Assembly (NCBI RefSeq): GCF_947507565.1
Contig: NC_089175.1
Location: 4,887,733 to 4,951,732, forward strand
Direction: 5' to 3'
From: Oscarella lobularis
Taxonomy: Eukaryota; Porifera; Homoscleromorpha; Homosclerophorida; Oscarellidae
DNA: 64,000 bases
A program made the position numbers and the translations under genes. Positions 44,556-56,380 of the stretch are shown here, piece after piece; position 1 is the stretch's first letter; each line of letters opens with the position of its first letter. A model generated the notes under the pieces. The model was given only the letters and a program-made list of their open reading frames with translations. It was not told the origin of the DNA and made no database searches.

Positions 44556-46452
44556 ATGCAGGAGTCACCAAGAGGTAGTGCCGCCGTTCCGACGCGACTA
44601 GAAGACGTTCAGGGAGACAGTCGATGGATGGACATGGTTAGCGAGTTAGGAGGGGCCCCCCTCTCAGTATCCCATTTCCTCCTCCTCGCAGCACGAACGC
44701 TTCGTACGCATCGCGAAGTCGTCCCAAGCGCGCGTACTCTTCGTGGGCGACTCGATCACGCGGCTAATGGAAGACACGGAGGTAGGTAGACTCGAGAAAA
44801 AAAATGCATGTGGGAACGCGTGCGACCGGACGTCCGCGGCGTCCGCGGCGCGCCGCCGTCAATACATATTTACTGTTTTCGGACACGACATCGAGTATTT
44901 TATGGCTTTCCCCCTACGATCTCCGCCCGGTTCGCGGTCCCCCGCCAAGGTTTCGCTTGACGTACGAGTCCTTTGAGCTATCAATCCGGTTGACGTTGTC
45001 GAATGCACACACTATCGATGCCCTCTGCTTTGCATTTTTTCGTTCCCACGCACTTTGGGATTAGTGTAATTGATCGATGGGATTGGACGCGGGCTCGTGC
45101 GAATTGTTGTCGTTCTTGTACGGTACGGAACCCCCTGTTGATCGTCGTTTGACGAACGATAGGACTGACGGAGAGGATTGGAGGCACGAGCAACTCAATT
45201 TTATTTACATTGCAAATAAGGTTTTTGGTCTGAGGCCAACTTCCACAACGATTTCGCTCTGTCCTCCCAATGTATTGCGCTCTCGAGAGCCTCTGCTCGC
45301 TACTAAGAGCGGCGTTGATCCCAGTTCAGATGACAATTTGTATCTCCATACTGTTGTCTTTGCCTAATGGCAGAGCGAATGTTGATATAGCGTTCTGATC
45401 TCTCAAAGGATAGGGGCTTCCCTTTCCCAGCCGCTTCCATCTGAATGTGTTAGTATTCGCATGTGCTAGTGGAACGTGTACCTAAAACATTTCAACGCGT
45501 AGTCCTCTCTATGATAAGTTCATGCGTCTACCCATGGGGATTGTGGTGCGGGGGGTCACCGTTCTGCATGAGATGGCGGGCCAAGACCGCTTTTAAGATT
45601 GCGATGGCTTCCACTTATTTATTTATTTGGGCACGTTCATGATTTTTTTGTTGAGAATAGAGTCGGGTCTTATTGACTTGATCTGTCTTTTCGTCGGCCA
45701 GAAACGCGCGTCTTTATCTTTCTCTGATCTATTCTTTCTTATTCACCAAGGCTTGGGACACTCTCTTCAAGCCATTGGGATCGGAGAATTTTGGCGTTGG
45801 GGGCGATTCGACGCAGCACGTGCTCTGGCGCGTTCAAAACGGCGAACTCGATAGCATCGATCCAAAAGTAAGCACGCATCTACGACGACCACGACAGCAA
45901 TCTCAATCCCTTCGTCCCTCCCCCGGCCCTCGTCCGCCTCCTCCTCCCCGTGCCACCTCATAGATCATAGTTCTCCTCATTGGGACTAACAATCACGACC
46001 ACACGGCTAGCGAGATTGTCGTCGCTATACAGGCAATCATTGACGTCATGCTTAGCAAAAAGCCGGCCGCAAAGATACTGCTATTGGTTAGTATCACGAA
46101 AAACTTCACACTAGGGACTCTAAAGCCCTGCGAAGCAGAGTTTATCTCTAGTGTGGTTGCGGTTGGCTATATATGTATATCTCCCTTGATCTATGCATAG
46201 GGTGTTTTGCCTAGAGGACATAGGCCCAATCGTTTGCGCGAAAAAATAGCCGAAATCAATGCGTCTCTGGCCGATTTTCCGAAGAGTAACTCGTCGATTA
46301 GATATATGGACGTCGGGCATTTGTTCGTCGACGCGGACGGGCGAATCAGTCACGAGGACATGCATGATTATTTACACTTGACCCGACGCGGATACTATAA
46401 GCTATGCAGGCCCGTTTATGAGGAAATAGTCAAAGTGCTCGATCAAAGTTAA
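44556..46452 (+). CDS. PAFAH1B2: PAF-acetylhydrolase IB alpha subunit (SGNH hydrolase)
   Basis: Five exons: 44556-44636, 44692-44781, 45751-45867, 45964-46086, 46201-46452; 220 aa (vertebrate alpha subunits are about 230). SGNH blocks are all present: LFVGDSITRLM (nucleophile Ser), NFGVGGDSTQHVLWRVQNGE, LLIGTNNHDHTA, and DMHDYLHLTRRGY (catalytic Asp and His). The enzyme removes the acetyl group of platelet-activating factor and partners with LIS1 in other animals. PAFAH1B2 and PAFAH1B3 cannot be told apart here. It shares a short divergent promoter region (44478-44555) with the SPA17-like gene. The second intron is unusually long for this window (969 nt). Confidence 0.9.
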
Positions 46453-46474
46453 AAAGAGATCGTGTGAAGTTCTT

Positions 46475-47441
46475 TTAGTGACCCGCTCGAAAGTTGACCC
46501 GAGCCACTTGAACGTTCTTTGCCCTTGCGATTTCCCCGACATCATGATCTATAGCAAAAAAATAAATTTTCATTATACACTGTACAAGTGAGAATTTATC
46601 TTGCCTTCGCTTTCGATTATGACGACTTCCGTCGTTTGACTGATGTGTCGCCTATAGGCTAGCGTGTTCGCCGTGCACGTGTAGTTCCCCCCGTCTCCGA
46701 GCTCGGCGTTGCGTATGACGAGCACTCGCTCGTCTGGCGTCGCGAGCGCGGCGTAGAGGCGTCGATCGGTGACGTTGATAGGCTCTCCTCTCCTCTTGTA
46801 ATAGTTATGAATCTCGCGTTCGTCCGATTTCCATCGAATGTGCGCCGAATCGGACGACGACGTGGCGATTCTGCACGAAACGCGCGTCGTTTCGCCGACG
46901 GCGACTTCGACTCGCGCCGGTGCGTACAATGTCGGAGCCTTGGGTCTCACTGTTATTACACGCAAGATATCATCCATCGATAACACGCCCTTCTTGTGCA
47001 TACCAAATATTATGATTCTGAAATGCCACTTCTTCGACCGGCCCCGTTCGTTCGTCAGCTTGCAGTAGTAGCTTCCCTCCGCGTGCACGCTCGCGTTTTG
47101 GACTTCGAGCGTGCCGTTCGACTTGACGGCGAATCGCATCGCTTCTCCCACGCGTCGTCCGTGTTCGATTTTCAGCTCGCGCAATTTGTGGTCAATTCGA
47201 TCGACGCGATACCACTCGGTTGTGGTCGAGTTGGAACCGTCGCTGCACTTGAGTCGAAACGTCGCCCCTTCGTCTTCGAGAACCATTCGGAGCGGTTTGT
47301 CGACAAAGACGGGCAACGTCGATTCTGTATGTGGGTATAATGGCGTTTAATTCCAAGGAGGAGCGCATTAGTTAGATTACCTGCATAGCAGCAGTAGACA
47401 ATAGCCATCAGGAGTTGTGCAGTTGCTGCGATCGTCTTCAT
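46475..47441 (-). CDS. Two-Ig-domain secreted protein
   Basis: Exons on the - strand: 47441-47381 (signal peptide MKTIAATAQLLMAIVYCCYAG), 47324-47004 (Ig, FRLKCSDG...GSYYCKL), 46949-46605 (Ig, RVSCRIA...GNYTCTA) and probably 46548-46475. All junctions are phase 1. The intron 47003-46950 is 54 nt and happens to be open in frame. The last intron would use a GC donor (gcaaga at 46604); without it the protein ends a few codons later (KINSHLYSV). No TM segment is visible, so it is probably secreted. It converges tail to tail with the PAFAH gene. Family membership beyond Ig is not recognisable. Confidence 0.72.
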
Positions 47442-49230
47442 TGATTCTTGCAAGATCTCTCTCTCTCGATCTGTGGTCGATGCTACGGTTCGCGCGAGAC
47501 TTTATATGCTCTGTGTGTGTGTACTTAGTTCAGTTTCACATCGCTAATTCATTCAAGCAATTATGCGATTAGCGAAAGAGAGTAGCGATGTCCTTGTATT
47601 AGTTCCAGGTCTGAGTCGCCCTGGACGTTGCTCATACGTAACGGAACCGTGTCTGACTCTGCACTCACGTAGAATACCTCGCTGCCATGCCGACGGGGGC
47701 GCGTAACAACGTTGAGTCCGATCGACGTCCAGTTTTTTCTTGGGGTTCTCGTCCCATGCACCCTTGCCCTTTGTGCCCTCCTCGTCTGGATGATGGAAGC
47801 GATTTACTGCTCGGTCAGACGCCAGCTATGTACGTGCGTCATCAAAGTAATGCATTTTCCTCTTGGTACCCTACCGGTTGCTCTGGTGGCGTCGCGAGGA
47901 AGTGCATTCGACCCTGTATGCATGCACCTGCAGATTAGACACTTCCCGTGTTTCCGCCGCTCCCACATCAGTCAAACCTACGCACAATCTTGTTGCGAGG
48001 GCGCCCTTGTGGTCGTCTCACGCACGAATTCCTAAACGTTAACTACTATAGTTAGATGGCACGCGTGTGTAGGACCATTGCCTCTCGTTACCTCATCACC
48101 GATACCGAGTTCCGCTCGAGCAAGGTGCTTTTAGTGCATAGTGAGAGGTCATCAGCAGGAAAAATTTCATTTGTCAGCCTCGCCGGATAACTAGTTGCGA
48201 AATAGCTGGTTTTGGTAGAAGTAGAAGGACCCGCAGTAATCGAAGTCCGTCTCTGCATGCTCAATCGAGTTTGTTCAGATTTGAACCTGATAATCAATCG
48301 ATCCTTTCAAGCTAGCGGTAGAAGAGTTAGGCGTGCTCTTGAAAATGGCTGCGGAGAAGTCTTATTTTAAAAGCGAGCACAATTCTAGTTGCCATACCAG
48401 CGAAATACGACACAGACGTGAAAGTATACATTTGGAGAAAAAAATGTCTAACCTCCCACGTCTGTGCTTGCTGACAAAGTTATCGCGTTACTAGCTTCCT
48501 TTTTCGGTGTTTTGAAGGAACTGTGACGCACGGAAAAGCAAATATAAGAGGATGCGTGGCAAACTGGTCGCTATGGGTTTATTCAGCAGCTCCACGTCGA
48601 CGCACGTTTCCACCTTAGGACCACAGTCTATGATAAGACGTCAATTTCGACATATGTATAGCGTGGGAAGACGACATACTGTATCTACGTCGTCATTTGC
48701 CCCGGTGCGTGAATGCTTCCTCGCTCTCTCATTGGTAAAATGAGCATTGCGACACCAGCAACAACGCAACCGCGCGACGTACGGCCTTGTTTCCGCGAGT
48801 GCGGACATTTTCTCCTTGATTTTCTCCCTCGCCGCGTTTAGTTTCTGCTTCAAAACGTAACAAAAACTCAAACGATAACAAATATTAGCATTAAACGGAA
48901 ACTGACCTTTATAGAATAGAAGATATTTGATAGGTTTTTCTTTCAGAACATCCAGTTTACGTTGGGAAATAATTGGATTGAATGAACGTTATTTTTAGAA
49001 CTGCGTAGTGGAGCAGTTTCTTCTGATCTCATCGGAAGTCACCACTATCACGTGAACGTTTTGTGAGATCAGAGCACGCTGACTGAGCAACTGTATTGCG
49101 GATGAAGTAGTGCACCCCGCAAGTCACCTTTGAACCGGGCTTCGAACCGGACGTAACAGGGCCCGCCCCCAATACTAAAGAACAAAGACTCGACGACAAC
49201 ATCATTATCTCGTCCGTCCGGCTTCCCCAA
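47442..49230. other. Interval with no firm gene
   Basis: A + strand stretch at about 47700-47830 encodes a hydrophobic segment (FFLGVLVPCTLALCALLVWM) followed by basic residues, which may be a TM exon of an unplaced gene. A - strand stretch near 48800 reads KLNAAREKIKEKMSALAETR. Neither has support from splice context. Confidence 0.3.
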
Positions 49231-52200
49231 ATGGAGCTGGCTTTCTTTCTCGCTCTCGTCGTGCCCGCAGCGTGCGTTCAACTCGTCGACAACAGCTACA
49301 AAGACGTCCTAATCGCGATAAAAAGCGATATCGCCGAAGACCCGTCGCTCATCGAAACTCTCAAGGACGCCTTCACTCAAGCGTCCGCCTATCTCTACCA
49401 GGCGACGCACAAGCGCGCCTACTTCGGCGAAATCACGATCGTCCTGCCGGAATCGTGGACAAACGTCGCCGCCGAAGCGGCGACCGCCGCCGAAACGTTC
49501 TCGCGAGCTCAAGTGCGCATCAATCCGCCCGAAGTCTTTTTCGGATTCGTTTCGAACACGGCCTACGTTCAATCGACGGCCCTGTGCGGCGGCGAAGGAC
49601 TCTATATGCACATAACGCCGGGTCGGCTCACGGATCCCACGGCGAGCGTCATATCTCCTCTCGCGTCACAGGAAATGACGTACGCGGTATTCTTCTTTTA
49701 TTGTAGTGGGTTAGAGCGTCGCCGCCGTATCGGATGATTGTTCACGAGTGGGCCCATCTGCGCTGGGGCGTCTTCGACGAGTATCATCAGTACGGACTCG
49801 ACGACGACGGGCGCGCCGGACGATGCACGCAGCAGGTGGCAAAGAATAATCGCGCGGACGACAAGATTATGAATGCACGGTGTTTTTTTTTTTAGATCAC
49901 TGCTACTCCTTCGTCGGGACGTTGGCGCTTTACGCTGAACACCGTCACGGCGTCGATCATGTGGAAACAGTACTATAATCAGGTGCAGAAAAAAATTTCG
50001 CGAATTCTGTGGTCGCGACAATTTTTCTTTTTTCTATCTCAGGTCGTCGACTTTTGCGACGACGACGATGATCCGAACACCGGTCACCATCGCAGCAGCA
50101 ACACGGCGCAGAATCGCTTCTGCAACATGCAGTCCGTTTGGGGCGTCATGCACAAGACGGTCGACTTTCGGGACGGCGCCAACCCGCCACGTGACGTCAC
50201 GTCGACGAAACCAACGTTTAGAGTAAGAAAGCACGACTTCATAGACGATCGGTCTGTTAGGGACGAAGCCGGTGGAGTTTGTATGATGGCACACAAGGCG
50301 CGCCAGTACCCTACGTAGTGACTCTAGTGAGTGAGCGTAGCGCACGCTCCACTGCCCACGAACGTCGCGTCGCGCCTTTTTTGCTGACTGAGCGCATTTC
50401 TGTTACTACGTACGCGTTCGCTTTTTTGCGTTTGAAAAGCGACCGAGTGTCTCTGGAATAGACCCGCAATGCACCTCGCAGCCAATTCCTCGCTTCTACG
50501 TATCGTTTAAAGCATTTCAAAGCATTTCCCCCAAGCGAGGCGCGTACTGCGTCACGAATAACGTCACGGGGCGTGCCTTACGCGCGTAGAACGCATTCCT
50601 CGTCGTCTTTTCACATTTTCTGATTGATTTGCAACAAAATTATTTTCGTTTTCGTCGGCAGAAATGTATTTTCGATCGATTGGCACGCACTTTTTATGTG
50701 AATAGCTGCAGTCGAAGTGCCCTCGCTCGCGTTGGTGTATATATACCCAGCATTTCCATGTACTTATCAGTAGCAGAAGCATGAGCTCTTGACTGGGATA
50801 GAAGGGAGTTGGAGACTCTCCCCAAGGTGTTGACCATCATGGCCCGGTGGCCGGTCAAATTTCCTCACTTGACAAGGGTGTACGTTGTGCGCCTTCCTGG
50901 TCATTAGCTCCGCTACCTCTGTGAGGCACCCCTGATACCGGATAAACCTCCATAGCACCGTCTTCCGTGGGGTTTGTGTCAAGTGTCGTAACTTTTTTAA
51001 TTTTTTAAAAATTTGCTACGTGAAAGAGACGCTTTTTTGACGTTCTAACGGTCCAAAAGGGGCCCCAGTTCAAACTTTGTACTTAGAATTCAATCCTCAA
51101 GCCAATAACAGATCCTTGCCGTTTGTATTCAGTGGAGAACGTTCTAATTCGTTTTTCTATAGGTTGTCAAAAAACAGGACTCTCCCATAATATTTCTCGT
51201 TCTCGACATATCCAATAGCATGGTGATCAATGCGCGCATGACGAAAGTTCGCCAATCGGCGAAGAGTTACATCAACAGCGTCGCCGACGGCACGCAAATC
51301 GGCATCGTCATTTTCGACGCTACGGCAACCGTCGTCCATTCGCCGACCACTGTGACGGATCAAGCGTCGCGCGACGACGTCGGTTCGAAATTGCCCACTT
51401 ATTCGAGCATCAAATTCACGACGGGCGGTCGAACGAATTTGACGAACGGCGTGCTGATGGGCGTCGACGAGATTCTCAAAACGACGAACATGAATCGCGA
51501 GCTCGTCGTCATCTCGGACGGAATGACGAATCGAATGCCCGATCTCACCGAAGAGAATGTCGTGAAGCGGATCATGGATTCGCGAGTGAGAGTTCACACG
51601 ATCGGCATCGGGGCGACAGAAACGAGCATGTCGAAGATATCTGATATGACTGGAGGAATGGCGTTCGCCGACTTGGAAGCGGTAAGAATAAAGTTTACAT
51701 CATAAGATTATAGATACTATACGTAAACTATTTTTTTTCTTATCGATTTCTTTTGTAGGCGTCTCAACCTGGTGCCATGCAAGAGGCTCTCAACGAGCTC
51801 ACGACCGGCACTGAGGTATCTTACAAGACGGCTCACATGGTGGCAACTGGCATGCTCAGCGTGGCGAACGGCACGACAGTGAAAAAGTCGATCATCATCG
51901 ACCCGGGCGTCGGACGCGATACTGTGATTAGCATCGACTACGGAGAATATTCTTATAAAAGACTTCGAATCAAAGTAATCGCGCCCAAGTGTCTTACGAC
52001 GCCGCGGCCGGAGGGCGTTCAATGTGGAATGACGTACAAGAGCAGACATAAGCTTCCGTGCGACAACGACTTCAAAATGTGCGTACTCAGGCTTCCCATG
52101 GCACAGGTACACTCCAATGATCATCCCTTCAATGGGCTGACAAGAATTATTATTTTTTTTCTTTATAGCACGGTGTCTGGACCCTAAGCGTATACAACGA

Positions 52201-53813
52201 GAGACAAACGACGCACCGTCGAACGGTATACTACACAGTGACGTCGAAACAGGCCGACAAAAAGGTTCCGACAGTTCAAATGGAAACGTTTCTAAGCACC
52301 AAACGTGTCGTCCTTCCGGGACTAATAACAGTAACGGCTCTTCTTTCCGAAGGCCATCGTGCCGTTCTCGACGCGACCGTTGTCGCGGTGATATCGCATC
52401 CCAACGGCGATCCGGTCCAAATGTATCTTCGCGACGAGGGCACGGGACCCGATCAGTTCGCAGGCGACGGCCTCTACACGGGCACATTCACGGAGTTCAC
52501 GATGAGCGGGAGATATAACGTGAAGGTGATTGCCACCGCACTTCCCCGCTATAACATGGACATGACGGCGGTGAACAACGGATCGGTTCGAATGGAAAAG
52601 CTGATGAAGAGGAGAGAAGCGGTAGCACAATATCCTCCGCGTCATATGGACGATAGCGAATTTGAGACGGTGAACCCTGAACATGAGGATCCTCTTTCTG
52701 TTTCTGACTTCATGCGAGTGAAATCAGCGGGCATGTTCGACGTCGACATGGCGACGATGAGCAATGCCACCGACATGTTTCCCCCGTCTCGTATAATGGA
52801 TTTGAAAGGGTATCGGAAGGTCAAAAAATCGGAAGTTATTATTACGCTGAATTGGACCGCTCCCGGCGACGACATGGAGACTGGCACAGGTAAGAGAGAG
52901 CGGGTGCGTGTAAATTTAGAAGACGCGTCACTAATACAGCGATACGCATTGAACGTCGTGTATGACGACTTGGAATAGAAAGGAAGTCCTTTTGACAGTT
53001 AATTAAATAATTACGTAAATCTCAGATTCCTGGCTCTCTTTTTGAGGGCTCCTCTTTTCGAAATGTTTACTTGGGATACGTTCTAGAGCACCTTCAATGT
53101 GTGAGTGTGTGTGTTTTTCTAGCTTCTTCGTACTCTGTTCGCACGAGCAAGACTTTTGACGCGTTGGTTGAGCGTTTCGATGAGCAGGAGGAAGTGAAGA
53201 ACGAGATGTTGCTTTCGCCTGGCTCGACGAACATGTCAAAGCCGCAAATGGCCAATATTGAGGAAAAGCTCAGCTTTCCTGATCCGTACAAGGACGCCGA
53301 TACGGTGTATGTTGCCATCAAGACGAAAGATGACAGCAATCAAGTGTCCGGACTCTCGAATGTGGTGGCCGTCTACATGAAGGAGACGTGCACGTGCAAA
53401 CTCAGCGAAGCCGTGTGCACAGATACCTACGGTAAAAAATGTTGCTACAAATTTTTTAATATTAAAAATGATTATTTAACTTCTCAATTTTAGTTTTTTT
53501 CGCTCGGGTCAAGTCTGTCGATCGCACCTCCTCTCCCTCAAAGGTCACGCTTTATCCCGACGTGGAGTTTGTCAAAGGCACCTATTCCCCCGTATTTTCT
53601 ACTTTCGACATACGTGACCGTCTTGATCAAAGCGGCATCAGGTGCGAATGCCCGTGGACGTTCGAAACGGAGAAGCGATATTTGGTGACTGCCTCCATCG
53701 CCAAAACGGACTTTCTACTTGGCGTTACGCACGAGAGCTACGTGAAAATGGTCTCTGACGAGGATTATGATTCAACCAAAAATTCAACCCAGGAACTCGT
53801 CAATAATTGTTAG
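49231..53813 (+). CDS. CLCA-family protein (metallohydrolase, vWA, FN3) with C-terminal NTR-like module
   Basis: Nine exons: 49231-49647 (or 49686), 49707-49835, 49896-49982, 50043-50222, 51163-51681, 51759-52106, 52169-52889, 53123-53431, 53494-53813; about 1010 aa. A signal peptide is followed by the CLCA N-terminal domain with zinc motif HEWAHLRWGVFDEY. A vWA domain has a complete MIDAS (DISNSM, TNLTNG, VVISDG). Next come the beta-sandwich region (MYLRDEGTGPDQFAGDGLYT) and the CLCA FN3 (LNWTAPGDDMETGT). CLCA proteins are secreted, self-cleaving modulators of calcium-activated chloride channels. After the FN3, CTCKLSEAVCTDTY, FFARVKSV, CECPWTFETEKRYLVTAS form an NTR/C345C-like module not found in the CLCA proteins I know. 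Exon 1 donor is ambiguous: 49648 gives a 59-nt intron, 49687 only 20 nt. Confidence 0.85.
50600..51130. repeat. Dispersed repeat (copy 3) inside a CLCA intron
   Basis: The 940-nt intron 50223-51162 is far longer than the others of this gene. It holds sequence related to 9440-9870 (gctgcagt.gaa.t.ccctcg, a TATA stretch, actctccccaa, and the gtgaaagagacgc tail). This is probably an inserted element. A 71-codon - strand frame (50767-50982) within it is unassigned. Confidence 0.45.
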
Positions 53814-54640
53814 ATGTAATGCAAATTACGCTTGTTACATGTCGCACTGAATCTTAAAAATTTGTTTCAAGGTTTCCTTCGAAACGATTTCACAATTTCT
53901 CAGACGCGCGAAACCGAAACCGCTTCCTCGGCGCGTTGGCCCGTACATCCTAGCGTACTTCATAAGCACGTGAAAGTCGACGAAAACATGTGCGGAGAGC
54001 TTTGGAGAGCTCTTCTTTGCGGCCAACGCTGTGAGTACGTACCCCAGCACGCGATTTCGAGCTCGTAATAACGTCAATAGTCTCTTTTGGATCGGTCGAC
54101 GCAATTTCTTCAAGGGAGCTGGTTGAACTCCCACCTTTTCCCTAAAACGCCTCTCCCTCCATGTTTCCTATCATGCATTCAGTTGTTCCGAGTCGTTTAC
54201 TCAACGCAAGGTGACCCAACGCATGCGCTTTCTTTTTTTGGTGTCACTAACGTTTTTGTTAGCGTTCTCTTGACAGTCAGTGTTTTGGCAGACTATTCTT
54301 ACAACCGCTGTTCTCATATCTTATTTTATGTCGCTGACTTTCAGTGATGTGTGTATTATGATTTTCAACAAATCAGGTATTTCATTTCTAATTTTGCGAA
54401 AATGAAATTTACCGTCTCTTTCCTTTTAGTTCCGTATTGCTTCGCTGCTCTCTTGGTTGTTCAAATGCACTGCACAGGGAGTGGTTTAATTAATTAATTA
54501 CACTGATGATACACAATGGTTAAAAATTGGAAGCACAAAATGTGTAAGTCTAATTAGGTAGCTTGGTGTTGAACGGAGATGTTTACCTCTTGAACAAGGG
54601 CGAAGAAACGTCAAGGATCACTATATCAAGGTGCAGCTGT
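53814..54640. other. Post-CLCA interval
   Basis: No gene supported. Open frames on both strands lack domains and splice context. Confidence 0.3.
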
Positions 54641-54694
54641 ACTAACGTGCCCTTCTGTAATTTTCATTGCTTCTCCGTAGGAATGTCCTGGGCA

Positions 54695-54790
54695 TGACAT
54701 CATAAACTGCTCCGGGGTCCTGGGCACGACCCCGTGAACAAAAACTGCTCCGGGGTCCTGGGCAAGACCCCGCGAACAAAAACTGCCCGC
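54695..54790. repeat. Short GC-rich tandem repeat
   Basis: Two tandem copies of a unit of about 42 nt (actgctccggggtcctgggc, then a.gaccccg.gaacaaaa) plus a degenerate upstream partial copy. Internal complementarity (ggggtc/gacccc) could form hairpins. Confidence 0.7.
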
Positions 54791-55137
54791 GCATGAAGAG
54801 GGAGAGGGCTGTTCGTTTTTTTCTTTTTATTGAAATAAAATTTCTATACTCTACCCTTTTCTCCATGGCGGCGGCAACACGCGCGGGTGTCACCCCGCCG
54901 GTGTCCTAACTAACCTAAACTAGCCTATCTATTCCTCTAACGTACGCCTACTACCTGAGCTACCCTCCTAGCGTCCGTCGAGGAGACAAAACGTGTCAAT
55001 CATGTTGTGCGCCTATCTACTGCGTCTGCTTTATCTTCTGCCAGTCTCTCATGCAGTAAAAGACATACAAAAGCGATGTCTCTGCGGCTTCACTTCCCTG
55101 GCCCTGCGTGGTCGAAACAAGCTCGGCGTAGACTTTT

Positions 55138-55708
55138 GCCTCAGCAAAACGCTCTCGTGCTCTTGTCGTCGTCATAGCTTGAACGTCGTGGCCTAAAACG
55201 AAGACGAGCTTGTGACAATGTATCGAGTTTATGGACGCACCCCAGTTGGAAAAATTGGGCGCAGGACGCAGCAATAAACTACGAGGAGCTACACAGACTG
55301 CGAGAAACAGTCGGAATACGTAAAAACAAGTGTATAAAATAACATGTTCGAATTAGATAGATTGTTTCAAGTTTTTGATAAACGGTCATTTCTCACAGAC
55401 GTAGAAGCGGACCCAGTCCACTTTTTTTTCATGTAAAAAGTGAAGTACGCGGCACGCGATTGCAAGAACTGGGACATAAGGTGGGTAAAAGAGCTTTTAG
55501 AGCAGCGAAAATTGCGCTTTACAACGTGTATAGAGTACGTAACCTCTAAAAGGGAGCCCGCCAGGTCATGAAGCGACGTGAACAAGTCGCAGACCCCACA
55601 AAAAGACCCAAAAATGCCGTTCGATAGCAAACAAACCGTGTCGAAGACGCCAGAGGAAAGGCGAGCTGCTCGCGAAGCGCGTGACAAGAAACGCCGTTCG
55701 TTTACCGC
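55138..55708. repeat. Direct repeat, copy 1 of a roughly 550-bp element
   Basis: Closely similar to 63469-64000 over its whole length with small indels (shared runs include gtcgtcatagcttgaacgtc and aaactacgaggagctacaca). No coding frame is conserved in an obvious way. Probably a mobile element or segmental copy; the second copy is cut by the window end. Confidence 0.75.
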
Positions 55709-56380
55709 GGTAGGTGCATCGCTTTCACGAACCGCAGCCAATCCTTGACCGTTTTCCTGACCGTCCAGTTACAGCGAGCAATCGGAGAGCAAGTGGAGAG
55801 CAAGACTAGGCCTACCGAGAGAAAAGAGAACATCTGACGCCAAGGGGACCCAGCGCCTCTTTCGAAGAAGACTCACGTCGAAAGACAAACTCGCGCCTTC
55901 CAGAAAATTGTTCTTTAGCAGGAAATAGCCAACAAACCTGGAGAAACGGCAGCGAAGGCTCGAAGCAGCAAGCAGCACTTTCCGTGACCCGTATGAAAAT
56001 GCTTCTGGACCACGCCTAAAACAAAAATTTAATTAATTAATCTACAGTACCATGGAAAAAAATTCGATCAAAGTGACTAGCATAAAAAATTCAGTTTTCT
56101 AGTGCTCGTAGTCAATGCTGCTGTACTTATGCAAGCATGCAGTACACTGAGTACAGAGAATCAACTCGCCGTGACATCACTGAATCTCAAAAACAGTACA
56201 GACAAAAACACACTTCCAGTGACTACTGCTGAACTAACAGGCTCAATTTGCCAGTCTAGCAGTCGCCACGACACAAATTACGTATATAAGTAGATAAGCA
56301 TAACAACACCAGACTTGGTTACAAGTTTAGCTTTTGTAGTTGTCGTTTGCTGTTCCTTGTAGTAGTACTAACATGTGTAA
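55709..56380. other. Interval without a gene
   Basis: AT-rich sequence between the repeat and the 3' end of the CARD/Death-domain gene. Nothing recognised. Confidence 0.3.

Noticed and set aside
47712-48035. Possible TM protein (FFLGVLVPCTLALCALLVWM)
   Set aside because: Single hydrophobic stretch only; no upstream or downstream exon could be linked.
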